In this document: positions 55,229-64,000 of the stretch, one piece after another | Layout of the letters: the number at the start of each line of letters is the position of its first letter | How positions within the stretch are numbered: position 1 is the stretch's first letter | NCBI RefSeq assembly: GCF_007676705.1 | Contig: NZ_VEBF01000002.1 | Span: 1,612,001 to 1,676,000, forward strand | DNA from: Paenibacillus xylanexedens | GTDB lineage: Bacteria > Bacillota > Bacilli > Paenibacillales > Paenibacillaceae | Reading direction: 5' to 3' | DNA: 64,000 bases | Position numbers and translations under genes: made by a program | Notes under the pieces: generated by a model | What the model saw: only the letters and a program-made list of their open reading frames with translations | Told to the model about the DNA's origin: nothing | The model's database searches: none

Positions 55229-56557
55229 CTATATTCGATTCGCTGAAGGATGATGAGCCGTCCCTCCGTTCTTTCGATACTGCGCAGGCGAAATGCCCAT
55301 TGTTTTTTTGAACGCGGTGCTGAAATAATGCTGGGTGTCATAACCTACACGCTCGGATATGGTGTGAATTGGCAGTGTTGTTGAGTCCAGCAACTGTATA
55401 GCCTTTCGAATACGAGCATGTGTGACGAGCGTGACGAAGGAATCGTTCAGCTCCTTCTTCAGTACACGGCTAAGGTATACGGCTGATACTTGTAGACGGG
55501 AAGCGAGCGATTCCAAGGTGAGTTCCCGCTCGGTATACTCTTCGTGAATAAGTTGTCTTGCCCGCCGAACCAGAGGGGACAACTGCACTTCCCCGTATAC
55601 CAGTTCACGACAATGACGGTACGTATCCGGCGTTTCCTCCAGTGTTCCCGCATGTGTCTCCACATGAGCATGAATGGCAATATTCAGGCAAGAACTGATC
55701 TGCTGTTCCAGAAGGGACTCTATTTCTTCGGGGGCTTCCTGCCACAGACACATGCCAATCAATCCGCTTGCGTCCCGAAACAGGACATGCGGCAGGTCTC
55801 CCAGCAGTTCACTGATTATATTTTCCACTGCAAACAGAAATAATTGACGATCATTCTCTCTCATAATCGTCTGACGTGCTTCAGCGGCAGGCCAGCGCAC
55901 GATCCCAATCTGCACAGGTGGGATGGTGGGCAAACGCAAAAACACAAGCTGCTCGGTCAGATTTCTCCCCTCAGCCTGCCCTTCCAGCCACTCCAGCATA
56001 AATCGCTGGCGAAGCAGCGGGATATTGCGCTCAATCTGATGAGCAGCCTGTTGTACATATGACATCCTCTGATGCTCTTCAGTAAGCCGCTGATGCAATC
56101 GTTCAAGCGCAGCATATAATTGATCTGCTTGTACAGGCTTTAAGATGTAATCTTCTACGCCAAGACGAACCGCCTCCTGCGCATATGCAAATTCATCATG
56201 TCCCGAAATGATCAGGTAACGACAGCCCGGGCACTTCTGCTGCAGAGCACGAATTAGTTCAATTCCGTTCAGGAATGGCATATTCATATCGACGAGAACA
56301 ATATCCACACCCAAGTCAGCAGCCCGTTCCAGTGCTTCTTCACCATCTTCTGCTTCACCCGCAACCTCCATCCCAAGAGCCTCCCAGTCGATTGCATCCC
56401 GAATTCCCTCACGAATGATAGGCTCATCATCGGCGATGAGTACGCGGTACTTCTTGGCCATATGGCTATCAGGAGAAATTTCAATTACGTTGGTTGATGC
56501 GGATATATCATCTGTTTCAGTGAAAGTCATCGCTGTCGGTTTTATGAATTTTTCCAT
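55229..56557 (-). CDS. YesN-type AraC-family response regulator
   Basis: The 442-aa regulator has a REC domain (about 36-155; acidic pair Asp43/Asp44, phosphoacceptor Asp90 in LVDMNMP, Lys140) and a C-terminal AraC double helix-turn-helix (about 335-430, LESLASRLQVSAVYLSRVLKKE and GYDTQHYFSTAFKKTMGISPAQYR). A middle domain links them. Phosphorylated by the YesM-like kinase, it most likely activates the chvE-mmsAB importer. An unusual extension of about 33 residues precedes the REC domain. GGAGGAGAGTGA supports this start, which overlaps the kinase gene. Confidence 0.93.
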   Translation of the reverse strand: MEKFIKPTAMTFTETDDISASTNVIEISPDSHMAKKYRVLIADDEPIIREGIRDAIDWEALGMEVAGEAEDGEEALERAADLGVDIVLVDMNMPFLNGIELIRALQQKCPGCRYLIISGHDEFAYAQEAVRLGVEDYILKPVQADQLYAALERLHQRLTEEHQRMSYVQQAAHQIERNIPLLRQRFMLEWLEGQAEGRNLTEQLVFLRLPTIPPVQIGIVRWPAAEARQTIMRENDRQLFLFAVENIISELLGDLPHVLFRDASGLIGMCLWQEAPEEIESLLEQQISSCLNIAIHAHVETHAGTLEETPDTYRHCRELVYGEVQLSPLVRRARQLIHEEYTERELTLESLASRLQVSAVYLSRVLKKELNDSFVTLVTHARIRKAIQLLDSTTLPIHTISERVGYDTQHYFSTAFKKTMGISPAQYRKNGGTAHHPSANRI

Positions 56558-58515
56558 TCACTCTCCTCCTGTCTCTCTTCGTTATTGACTTGCTGCGTTG
56601 GCGGAAGCTCTCGCATCAACGGATGAATGACGGTTACACTAGTTCCTTCACCTTCGTCGCTCTCCAGCACAATACCGTACTCATCGCCAAAGGACAGTCG
56701 GATACGGGCCTGCACGTTCAACATTCCATAGCTTTTGCCTGTTATACCAGGCGAGGACGCTTCCAGACTTGCCAAAGGAGCTTCGAGCAGATGCTGCATC
56801 TCGGCAAGCCGTTCTTTGGACATCCCCGCTCCATCATCCTGAACGGTCAGCAGCAGTCTGCTATGTTCTAATCTGGCCTCCACACGAATGTGTCCCGGCC
56901 CACGCCTGCCCTTGATTCCATGATAGATTGCATTCTCTACCAGAGGCTGAAGCAGCAGCTTTAACACGAAAAGATCCCGCAGCTCCTCTGGAATATTCAA
57001 TGTATACTGAAGACGATCACGGTATCGTGTCTGCTGAATTTGCAGATAGCTGGTCATATGCTCAATCTCGGAGTGCAGCGGAATGTAATCCTGTCCTTTA
57101 CTAAGCCCTATGCGAAATAATCGAGATAACGCACTAACCATGCCGGATACATCTTCTGCACCCTCTTTGCGTGCCATCCAATGAATCGTATCCAGGGTAT
57201 TGTACAAAAAGTGAGGTTTGATATGCTCCTGCAAACTTCGCATTTCAGCGTCGCGCTTCTGCCGCTCCCGCAATTCATTTAGTGATATCAGCTGTCGAAT
57301 CTGTGCCAGCATTCGGTTATAACTGTTGCCAAGCATGCCAATCTCATCAGCGCGATCACTCCATCGTCCTGCTCTGAGATTACCAGTCTCCGCCCTGCGC
57401 ATATAGGACATGAGCCGAAAAATGGGCTGAGCAATGGAACGCGAGAACCATAACGAAGCGCTCAGGCCGAACAAACACACTACAAATACAAAGCTAACCA
57501 CGTAAAACTGGATTTGACGCACTTCGGATATCGATTCTCTTGTGGGAAATACCCCTACCGTTCTCCACCCCGTAAACGTTGAAGACTGGTACATGAATAA
57601 TAAAGCTCCACCCTCTGTTTCGGCGGTAAACGTTCCACGCTCACCGGAGGGGAACCAGTCTGTGGGAATGTGTTCTATTAGCGGATGTTCCGGCTTGTAT
57701 ACACTTTGGCCCTCTGCATCTGTCACCATGACATAACCAGATTTCCCCAAGGTTACATTACGGGCAGCCTGAGAGACAGATCTTAGTTTAAGATCAATCA
57801 TAATAACTCCACGTACACGTCCTGACGCTTCATCCGTTATGGAACGCGCAACCGATACAATCTCATCATCCTTGTAACGTACATGTGTCGTGAGATTACG
57901 CTCTTTTGGCTGACCCAATACCATGAAAATGCCCGGGTTGGCCGAAGCTGTTTGGTACCAACTTTCCTGGATAAGACTCTGTTCATCTCGGGGATACATC
58001 TCGTTGCTAATATAATCACCATTTCCATTGACGAGAACAATTCCGGCGATTTCAGGATACAACGTTGTGAACCCCTGCAAGGTTTGCTTGATGCCATATA
58101 ACCGATTTTGCTCCGTTTCGGCATTTGCGTCCATGGTCATCGGCTGGATGCCTGCATCATCATTCGGCGGCATTTTGTCGTCCATAAAAGCATCAACTTC
58201 CGGGTCAAATGCAATCAGGTACGTCATGTTTTGCAAATTCTCCATCTTGCTGTTCAGAGCTTCATTCACTTTGCCAATCAGTTGCATGGTATGCCCCTCA
58301 ACCTGCCGCTCAACTACCCGCTCCACCGTCCAGTTCACAAGCAACCCGAGTCCTACGGAAGGTACAATGGCGAATAGCAGAAAAAGCAGCATCAGCTGGT
58401 AGCGAAGGGGCATATTACGCAAGCGTAAACGCCGAATCCTGTTCCTGAAAGTTGAGCGAATAGCTCTCCTGCTCCAAGGCCTTGGACTCTTGAAATATTC
58501 CTTGTTATTTGGCAT
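56542..58515 (-). CDS. YesM-type sensor histidine kinase
   Basis: The 657-aa kinase has two membrane segments (about 40-63 and 336-357) flanking an extracellular dCache-like sensor, a HAMP domain, the phosphorylated His (about 435) in EHIKPHFLYNTLD, and a HATPase with LLLQPLVENAIYHGIK and DDGAGM. It belongs to the His-kinase_5TM-unlike YesM group that autophosphorylates and signals to YesN. The start is M at 58515 and overlaps the sugar-binder stop; the local ribosome site is weak, so coupling is likely. Confidence 0.92.
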   Translation of the reverse strand: MPNNKEYFKSPRPWSRRAIRSTFRNRIRRLRLRNMPLRYQLMLLFLLFAIVPSVGLGLLVNWTVERVVERQVEGHTMQLIGKVNEALNSKMENLQNMTYLIAFDPEVDAFMDDKMPPNDDAGIQPMTMDANAETEQNRLYGIKQTLQGFTTLYPEIAGIVLVNGNGDYISNEMYPRDEQSLIQESWYQTASANPGIFMVLGQPKERNLTTHVRYKDDEIVSVARSITDEASGRVRGVIMIDLKLRSVSQAARNVTLGKSGYVMVTDAEGQSVYKPEHPLIEHIPTDWFPSGERGTFTAETEGGALLFMYQSSTFTGWRTVGVFPTRESISEVRQIQFYVVSFVFVVCLFGLSASLWFSRSIAQPIFRLMSYMRRAETGNLRAGRWSDRADEIGMLGNSYNRMLAQIRQLISLNELRERQKRDAEMRSLQEHIKPHFLYNTLDTIHWMARKEGAEDVSGMVSALSRLFRIGLSKGQDYIPLHSEIEHMTSYLQIQQTRYRDRLQYTLNIPEELRDLFVLKLLLQPLVENAIYHGIKGRRGPGHIRVEARLEHSRLLLTVQDDGAGMSKERLAEMQHLLEAPLASLEASSPGITGKSYGMLNVQARIRLSFGDEYGIVLESDEGEGTSVTVIHPLMRELPPTQQVNNEERQEESEWKNS

Positions 58516-59512
58516 AGTAATCATCCACATCCGAGCGTGTCACCACAGAGATCCCTGTGTCCACCATCACGGGAAGCGGTGCATTTTCACCGGAGGAGGA
58601 TGGGGCAGGAACCGTTAACTGGTGATGCAGATGGAACAAATATTGGAGTGACCAATATCCCATATTCCAGGTTCCCTGTGCAATCGTAGCCGAGATCGTA
58701 CCGTTCTTGATCATATCCAATGTAGCCTTATTCGTATCAAACGAAATAATCTGCAATGGATGTCTGTCCCCTGCAGTTTGAACGGCTTCACCCGCTCCTG
58801 CTCCCCCGGTGGCTTCAGTCACAAAAATGCCCGCCAGCTCCGGACGTTCCTTCATCATTCTCTGTGTTTCGTCTCTGGATACCATCGCATCACCATGTCC
58901 GTCTGCAACTTCAACGACCTGCATAGAGGGGTATCTCTCCTCAATCGTATCGCGGAAGCCCTTCGTCCGTTCTTCATGATTTTGTTGTCCAGGCAAGGTT
59001 AATACCGCGACCTCTCCCTCACGTCCCAGCAGTTCAGCCATTTTATCGGCAGCCATTACACCCGACTTATAATTATCTGTCCCAAGAAAAGAATAGGCCT
59101 GGCTACCAGGTGCATCCGCGTCGAATAATACAACAGGGACATCTGCGTCGATTGCCTTGTTAATCGCTGGAATTAGCGATTGGGGATCGATCGCAGATAT
59201 GGCAATGCCTGCGGGTTTACGAGCGATGGCCTGCTCAATCACCATGGTCTGTTCCTTCGCATCATACCGGGTAGCCCCGCGATATTCTACGGTCACGCCA
59301 AGCGCATCCGCGGCATCTTCGAAGCCTTTGAGCGGGCTCTTCCAATACTCCAGCCCGGACTGGAATGTAATCATGATATACGTCTCCCCGATATCGCCGC
59401 GCAGCCCCCGGTCCTCCCATGAACTGTTTACCTGGCTGGTGTATTCGAATCTCAATACATACAGCGCAAATGCTGAGATTAGCAAAATATAAACCAGCAG
59501 CATTTTTTTCAT
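58505..59512 (-). CDS. Membrane-anchored sugar-binding sensor protein
   Basis: The 335-aa protein is a type-1 periplasmic-binding protein (RbsB/YtfQ-like) with ITFQSGLEYWKSPLKGFEDAA, AISAIDPQSLIPAINKA, LFDADAP and FLGTDNYKSG. It starts with one hydrophobic segment but has no lipobox cysteine, so it is probably anchored as a signal-anchor protein. As the first gene of a trio with YesM and YesN it likely presents the sugar to the kinase. Start at 59512 is preceded by GAGGAAG. Confidence 0.9.
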   Translation of the reverse strand: MKKMLLVYILLISAFALYVLRFEYTSQVNSSWEDRGLRGDIGETYIMITFQSGLEYWKSPLKGFEDAADALGVTVEYRGATRYDAKEQTMVIEQAIARKPAGIAISAIDPQSLIPAINKAIDADVPVVLFDADAPGSQAYSFLGTDNYKSGVMAADKMAELLGREGEVAVLTLPGQQNHEERTKGFRDTIEERYPSMQVVEVADGHGDAMVSRDETQRMMKERPELAGIFVTEATGGAGAGEAVQTAGDRHPLQIISFDTNKATLDMIKNGTISATIAQGTWNMGYWSLQYLFHLHHQLTVPAPSSSGENAPLPVMVDTGISVVTRSDVDDYYAK

Positions 59513-59718
59513 TCTGTTCACTTCCTCAAGTCGTCTGATCACCTTGTACTTCGTTTAAATTGTAAACGCAATCATTCAAAAAGAAAACTCCCCCTTATCT
59601 TTTAAAAGGAAGCTCCTGTTGCTAACCGTGTACCTGCTGCAATAATGTACTATATGGTTTCTCCCTCTGGACGTATGATCATGGAACTAAACTACAACCT
59701 GAGGAGAGCATCATCATT

Positions 59719-60300
59719 ATGAATCTTGCATCTTTTTTAATCTACTGCATCGTCGTTACATTCACCCCCGGCCCCAGCAATATCGTAATTCTTTCTTCCG
59801 TACAACATGTTGGAGCACGTCAAACGATGCAATATGTATGGGGAGCTACGCTGGCATTTGGTCTGCTGCTCACCGCTTCAGCTTTTCTTAATCAGCTTCT
59901 TGCCGGAGTGTTGCCCGGAATCCTGAAGGTGATGCAGATTGTCGGCGGCCTGTACATGGTGTATCTGGCGTACCAGATCTACAAGATGGGTACCACCGAG
60001 GATGCACCGAAACAAGTTACCGGATTCTGGAATGGTTTCATCATGCAATTTGTGAATCCAAAGGTCGTCTTGTTTACTTTCACTGTCATTCCAAGCTACG
60101 TATTGCCCTTTTATCAAAGTTCATTTTCTTCGTTCCTGTTCGTGCTGCTCATTACCTTCATTGGTTTTCTGGCCTATTCCAGTTGGGTTGTGTTTGGTAC
60201 GGTCTTCAAGACATTACTGAATCGCCACCAGAAAATACTAAGTATTCTCATGGCCCTTTTTTTGTTATACTCAGCCATTATAGTATCCGGATTAATCTAA
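59719..60300 (+). CDS. LysE-family amino-acid exporter
   Basis: The 193-aa protein has six membrane segments and the RhtB/LysE motif FTPGPSNIVILSS near the N-terminus with FVNPKVVLF in the middle. Such proteins export amino acids or related metabolites. TGAGGAGAGCATC precedes the ATG. An AraC regulator follows 19 nt later and is likely cotranscribed. Confidence 0.92.
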   Translation: MNLASFLIYCIVVTFTPGPSNIVILSSVQHVGARQTMQYVWGATLAFGLLLTASAFLNQLLAGVLPGILKVMQIVGGLYMVYLAYQIYKMGTTEDAPKQVTGFWNGFIMQFVNPKVVLFTFTVIPSYVLPFYQSSFSSFLFVLLITFIGFLAYSSWVVFGTVFKTLLNRHQKILSILMALFLLYSAIIVSGLI

Positions 60301-60319
60301 AGCTTGGGAGGTGTGCTGC

Positions 60320-61096
60320 ATGGAACGGTTTAACTATAAAAAGTCGCAAGACGTGCTGGCACTATCCGCCAGCTTTACTGATTTTGCATACAAAAAACAT
60401 TGCCACGAAGAGTATGCGGTTGGCGTAACGCTGCGCGGCATTCAACAATACAACCTGGACGGACAATATCAGGCTTCACACCAAAATGGTGTCATGTTGT
60501 TCAACCGTGAACAGTCTCATGATGGAAGCTCCTATGATAAGGCTGGCATTGACTATGTGATGCTGTATTTGAAGCCGGATTTGGTAGAGGAGATTATAGG
60601 CAAAAAGGAATTGCGTTTTGTAAACCCCATCGTCTATGATCCCGAGCTTGCACGTCACATCCTGATGCTGAACGACGCTGTTCAACTCAGACAGGACGAA
60701 GCCGAGTGCAGCGAACGGCTCTTCGATCTGGTTCATCTTCTGGCTCAGAAGGAGATGGATACCAAGCTCTGGTTGCCTCAGGACAGCCTGGTTAGAAAAG
60801 CGAAGGAAATCATGTTTTGCAGTACCGAAGATGTGCTCAAGCTGGACAACCTGAGCTCCGAGTTTGGCATGTCCAAGTTTCAATTTATCCGTGAATTCAA
60901 GTCACATGCGGGCATATCCCCCTACCAGTTTTTCTTGAACTGCAAGGTTGAGCGTGCCCGTCAATCTATCGAAAAGCAGAAGGACGTCTATGCTGCTGTT
61001 GCCGATTGCGGATTTGTCGATCTGACCCATCTGAACCGACATTTCAAACGGGTATTCGGTATCACGGCTTATGAATACATGTTGCAGCTGAACTAG
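60320..61096 (+). CDS. AraC-family transcriptional regulator with cupin sensor
   Basis: The 258-aa protein has an N-terminal cupin-like domain (YKKHCHEEYAVGVTLRG, AraC_binding type) and a C-terminal double helix-turn-helix (about 160-258: LSSEFGMSKFQFIREFKSHAGISPYQFF and CGFVDLTHLNRHFKRVFGITAYEY). ATG at 60320 follows GGGAGG by 8 nt. Located directly behind the LysE exporter, it probably controls the export operon. Confidence 0.92.
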   Translation: MERFNYKKSQDVLALSASFTDFAYKKHCHEEYAVGVTLRGIQQYNLDGQYQASHQNGVMLFNREQSHDGSSYDKAGIDYVMLYLKPDLVEEIIGKKELRFVNPIVYDPELARHILMLNDAVQLRQDEAECSERLFDLVHLLAQKEMDTKLWLPQDSLVRKAKEIMFCSTEDVLKLDNLSSEFGMSKFQFIREFKSHAGISPYQFFLNCKVERARQSIEKQKDVYAAVADCGFVDLTHLNRHFKRVFGITAYEYMLQLN

Positions 61097-61153
61097 TTCC
61101 ATCGGATCGATAATCTCGACTCCAATCAGATAAAATATGTCGCCAATCCTGAA

Positions 61154-61213
61154 AATCCCCGTACAGAACGTTAATGTACCTTAACGCTCTGTACGGGGAT
61201 TGGCTTCTTTTTT
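61154..61213. terminator. Terminator after the AraC gene
   Basis: Long stem AATCCCCGTACAGA/TCTGTACGGGGATT with inner CGTTAA/TTAACG, then GGCTTCTTTTTTCG. It separates converging genes. Confidence 0.88.
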
Positions 61214-61223
61214 CGTTGTGCAA

Positions 61224-61796
61224 TCAGATTCTTTTCTTTCGTTTCCATATCCAAACGATTGCCAACGCTGCCAATAGAATGACTGTGCCGTATAAGATGA
61301 GTTGGAAATATTCACCTCTCCCATCGGTGATTTCTCCAAAATCTTCTTTACTTACAACCTTGCCCGCGCCCAGTAATTTCAGATCATCTCCGGCTTGTTC
61401 GACAGGAACATTGCCACTGCACAGATTCGTATGCAGCCTGTTGTCTCGTTCATCCAGACTGGCAAAGATCAGGTAGGACTGATTCTTTTCAAATTGAATG
61501 CCACAGGAGTCAGACCCTCCGTCCTTCCCCACAATTTTCATCTTTTTGGCACTGACTCCCTTCCATGCAGTATCTACATCAAAGGTATACTCTCTTAAGA
61601 TGCCATCATGCTTCGATTGCTGAGAATCGCCTTTCTTCACTACTTTTCCTGTAAATACCGTGGTATACGTTTCCAATCTCTCTTGAACATCACTCTCGAC
61701 ACAACTGCAAGCATACACTTTCTCTCCGGGAAATAGAGCTAACCCTGACATAACCAACAGTAAGACCAACATGCACATCATCAACCGTCGTTTCAT
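61224..61796 (-). CDS. Secreted TIMP/NTR-like protein with C-terminal membrane segment
   Basis: The 190-aa product has a signal peptide ending before ACSC, then a domain of the netrin/TIMP type: mature Cys-x-Cys at the N-terminus, TTVFTGKVVKK, VDTAWKGV, SCGIQF, YLIFA and the late CSGN. A terminal hydrophobic segment (about 165-183) plus a KRKKR tail anchors it like many surface proteins. In eukaryotes TIMPs inhibit metalloproteases; bacterial members are uncharacterised. ATG at 61796 follows AGGGGAG. Confidence 0.82.
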   Translation of the reverse strand: MKRRLMMCMLVLLLVMSGLALFPGEKVYACSCVESDVQERLETYTTVFTGKVVKKGDSQQSKHDGILREYTFDVDTAWKGVSAKKMKIVGKDGGSDSCGIQFEKNQSYLIFASLDERDNRLHTNLCSGNVPVEQAGDDLKLLGAGKVVSKEDFGEITDGRGEYFQLILYGTVILLAALAIVWIWKRKKRI

Positions 61797-61964
61797 TCCG
61801 CCCACTCCCCTATAAGATTCTCTGCTCGAACAACCGTGTTAAGGTTATATATTTTTATTGCTGCAATATTTATTGTAAAATTATAGCACAATACCAATAT
61901 GGCTATGATCGCATTCGCAGACACAACCTACAAAATCAAACATCGCGGAGGAACTGAACATTTG

Positions 61965-62630
61965 ATGCAAAACTGGAAAAGGAACATCTCATTCCCGCTG
62001 CTCGTGGCAGCGTTATGCATGATCGCTTTTGTAAGCATCGCCCTGTCCATCAGTGATAACCAGATTCATCGATTTGATGATACCCTAATTGGATGGATTC
62101 AGGGTTTGGAATCCGCCAGTATGACGCAATTCATGCAGTTGTTCACCTGGATTGGCGGCGGGAAACCCGTGGTTATCATTACAATCATCGCCATGATTGT
62201 GTTATACGTGTGCCTTCGACACAAACGCGAACTGCTTTTCCTGGCTTGCGTACTCGTCGGTTCAACCCTGTTAAATGCATTGCTCAAGCTGGTATTCCAA
62301 CGTGCCAGACCTACCATTAACCGGATTATCGAAGTGAGTGGATACAGTTTCCCCAGCGGACATTCCATGGCAGCGTTCAGCCTATATGGTGGACTGGCCT
62401 TTCTGATCTGGAAACATGTACCCACCGTCACCGGTCGTGTGCTGATGATCATTGCCAGTGCCGTCTTTATAGTGACCATCGGGATAAGTCGTATTTACTT
62501 GGGTGTTCACTATCCAAGTGATATCGTTGGCGGATACTTCTTAAGTGGTTGCTGGCTCTCCACATGCATATGGTTTTATCAGCGTCATTTGGAGCGCATG
62601 TCCCCATTGCATTCCAGAAGACTGGCATAG
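61965..62630 (+). CDS. PAP2-family membrane phosphatase
   Basis: The 221-aa protein has the three PAP2 motifs KLVFQRARP, YSFPSGHSM and SRIYLGVHYPSD, spread over about six membrane segments. Likely roles are phosphatidylglycerol-phosphate or undecaprenyl-diphosphate phosphatase; it lacks evidence to choose. The start is ATG 61965 or the TTG one codon earlier, both 10-13 nt after GGAGG; a longer frame without its own site is less likely. Confidence 0.88.
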   Translation: MQNWKRNISFPLLVAALCMIAFVSIALSISDNQIHRFDDTLIGWIQGLESASMTQFMQLFTWIGGGKPVVIITIIAMIVLYVCLRHKRELLFLACVLVGSTLLNALLKLVFQRARPTINRIIEVSGYSFPSGHSMAAFSLYGGLAFLIWKHVPTVTGRVLMIIASAVFIVTIGISRIYLGVHYPSDIVGGYFLSGCWLSTCIWFYQRHLERMSPLHSRRLA

Positions 62631-62651
62631 GCTAGCTATTGTACTGCACAA

Positions 62652-62696
62652 AGAAATACCCGGCTTTCCTTAACTGAAGGATCGCCGGGTATTTCT
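62652..62696. terminator. Bidirectional terminator
   Basis: Stem AGAAATACCCGGC/GCCGGGTATTTCT with an inner TCCTT/AAGGA stem, between the PAP2 gene and the converging GH1 gene. Confidence 0.8.
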
Positions 62697-62743
62697 ACAT
62701 TCATATATCGTAGTTCTGAACTCGTTCAGGACCATATGAACCC

Positions 62744-62768
62744 GCCTGTCCCATTTAAGGGAACAGGC
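62744..62768. terminator. Hairpin downstream of the GH1 gene
   Basis: GCCTGTCCC/GGGAACAGGC with a short loop, but no clean T-run on the minus side. Weak terminator candidate for the GH1 gene. Confidence 0.35.
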
Positions 62769-62791
62769 ATGTCTTGTATTTTTACGCCAAA

Positions 62792-64000
<1,209 letters not shown>

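Overview
The window looks like chromosomal DNA of a Paenibacillus or close relative (low-to-middle GC Bacillales). Pointers are the strong GGAGG ribosome sites with frequent TTG/GTG starts, YesM/YesN-type two-component sensors of sugar, LplA/LplB/LplC-type sugar importers, intracellular GH10, GH32, GH43 and GH1 glycosidases, an SLH-domain protein and many small GNAT enzymes. The genus call is inference. No rRNA, tRNA, CRISPR array or intact prophage was seen.

Layout. 0.4-11.2 kb: a secreted MORN-repeat protein, a MarR/SDR divergent pair, a TIM-barrel sugar isomerase-like gene, an MFS plus flavin monooxygenase pair, and an ArsR-type regulator with an MFS exporter. 11.4-18.9 kb: a fructan-oligosaccharide operon (two permeases, binding lipoprotein, cytoplasmic GH32, ROK fructokinase) with a divergent LacI regulator. 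19-29.5 kb: purine nucleoside phosphorylase, GH10 xylanase, a run of small stress/acetyltransferase/membrane genes, a MITE-like element, and a GH43 enzyme with a divergent ArsR-type regulator that carries a large C-terminal domain.

29.6-42.3 kb is the striking part: an AT-richer, single-direction (minus) operon starting with a minimal three-SLH protein, then a GT2-TPR-GT2 glycosyltransferase, a truncated GT-B-like protein, a tandem double GT4 protein, and three consecutive proteins that each end in or contain an ILEI/FAM3-like domain. One is fused to a lipoteichoic-acid-synthase (LtaS) enzyme, one has only a membrane anchor, and one is fused to a glycerophosphodiesterase (GDPD) domain. I read this as a cell-surface glycan or glycerol-phosphate polymer system. 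It is flanked by an IS5-family transposase remnant, and no named system that I know of has this combination.

42.8-49.5 kb: a phosphoesterase, several GNAT enzymes, a DUF1361 membrane protein, a cytosine-deaminase-like amidohydrolase and an alkylation-repair pair (Ogt, AlkD-like). 49.7-64 kb: MgtE, then a sugar sensing and uptake block (membrane-anchored sugar binder, YesM kinase, YesN regulator, then ChvE-MmsA-MmsB importer with a likely cre site), a LysE exporter with its AraC regulator, a TIMP-like secreted protein, a PAP2 phosphatase, and a 6-phospho-beta-glucosidase cut by the window end.

Together the carbohydrate genes describe a plant-polysaccharide feeder: oligosaccharides are imported and cleaved inside the cell, each locus with its own local regulator.
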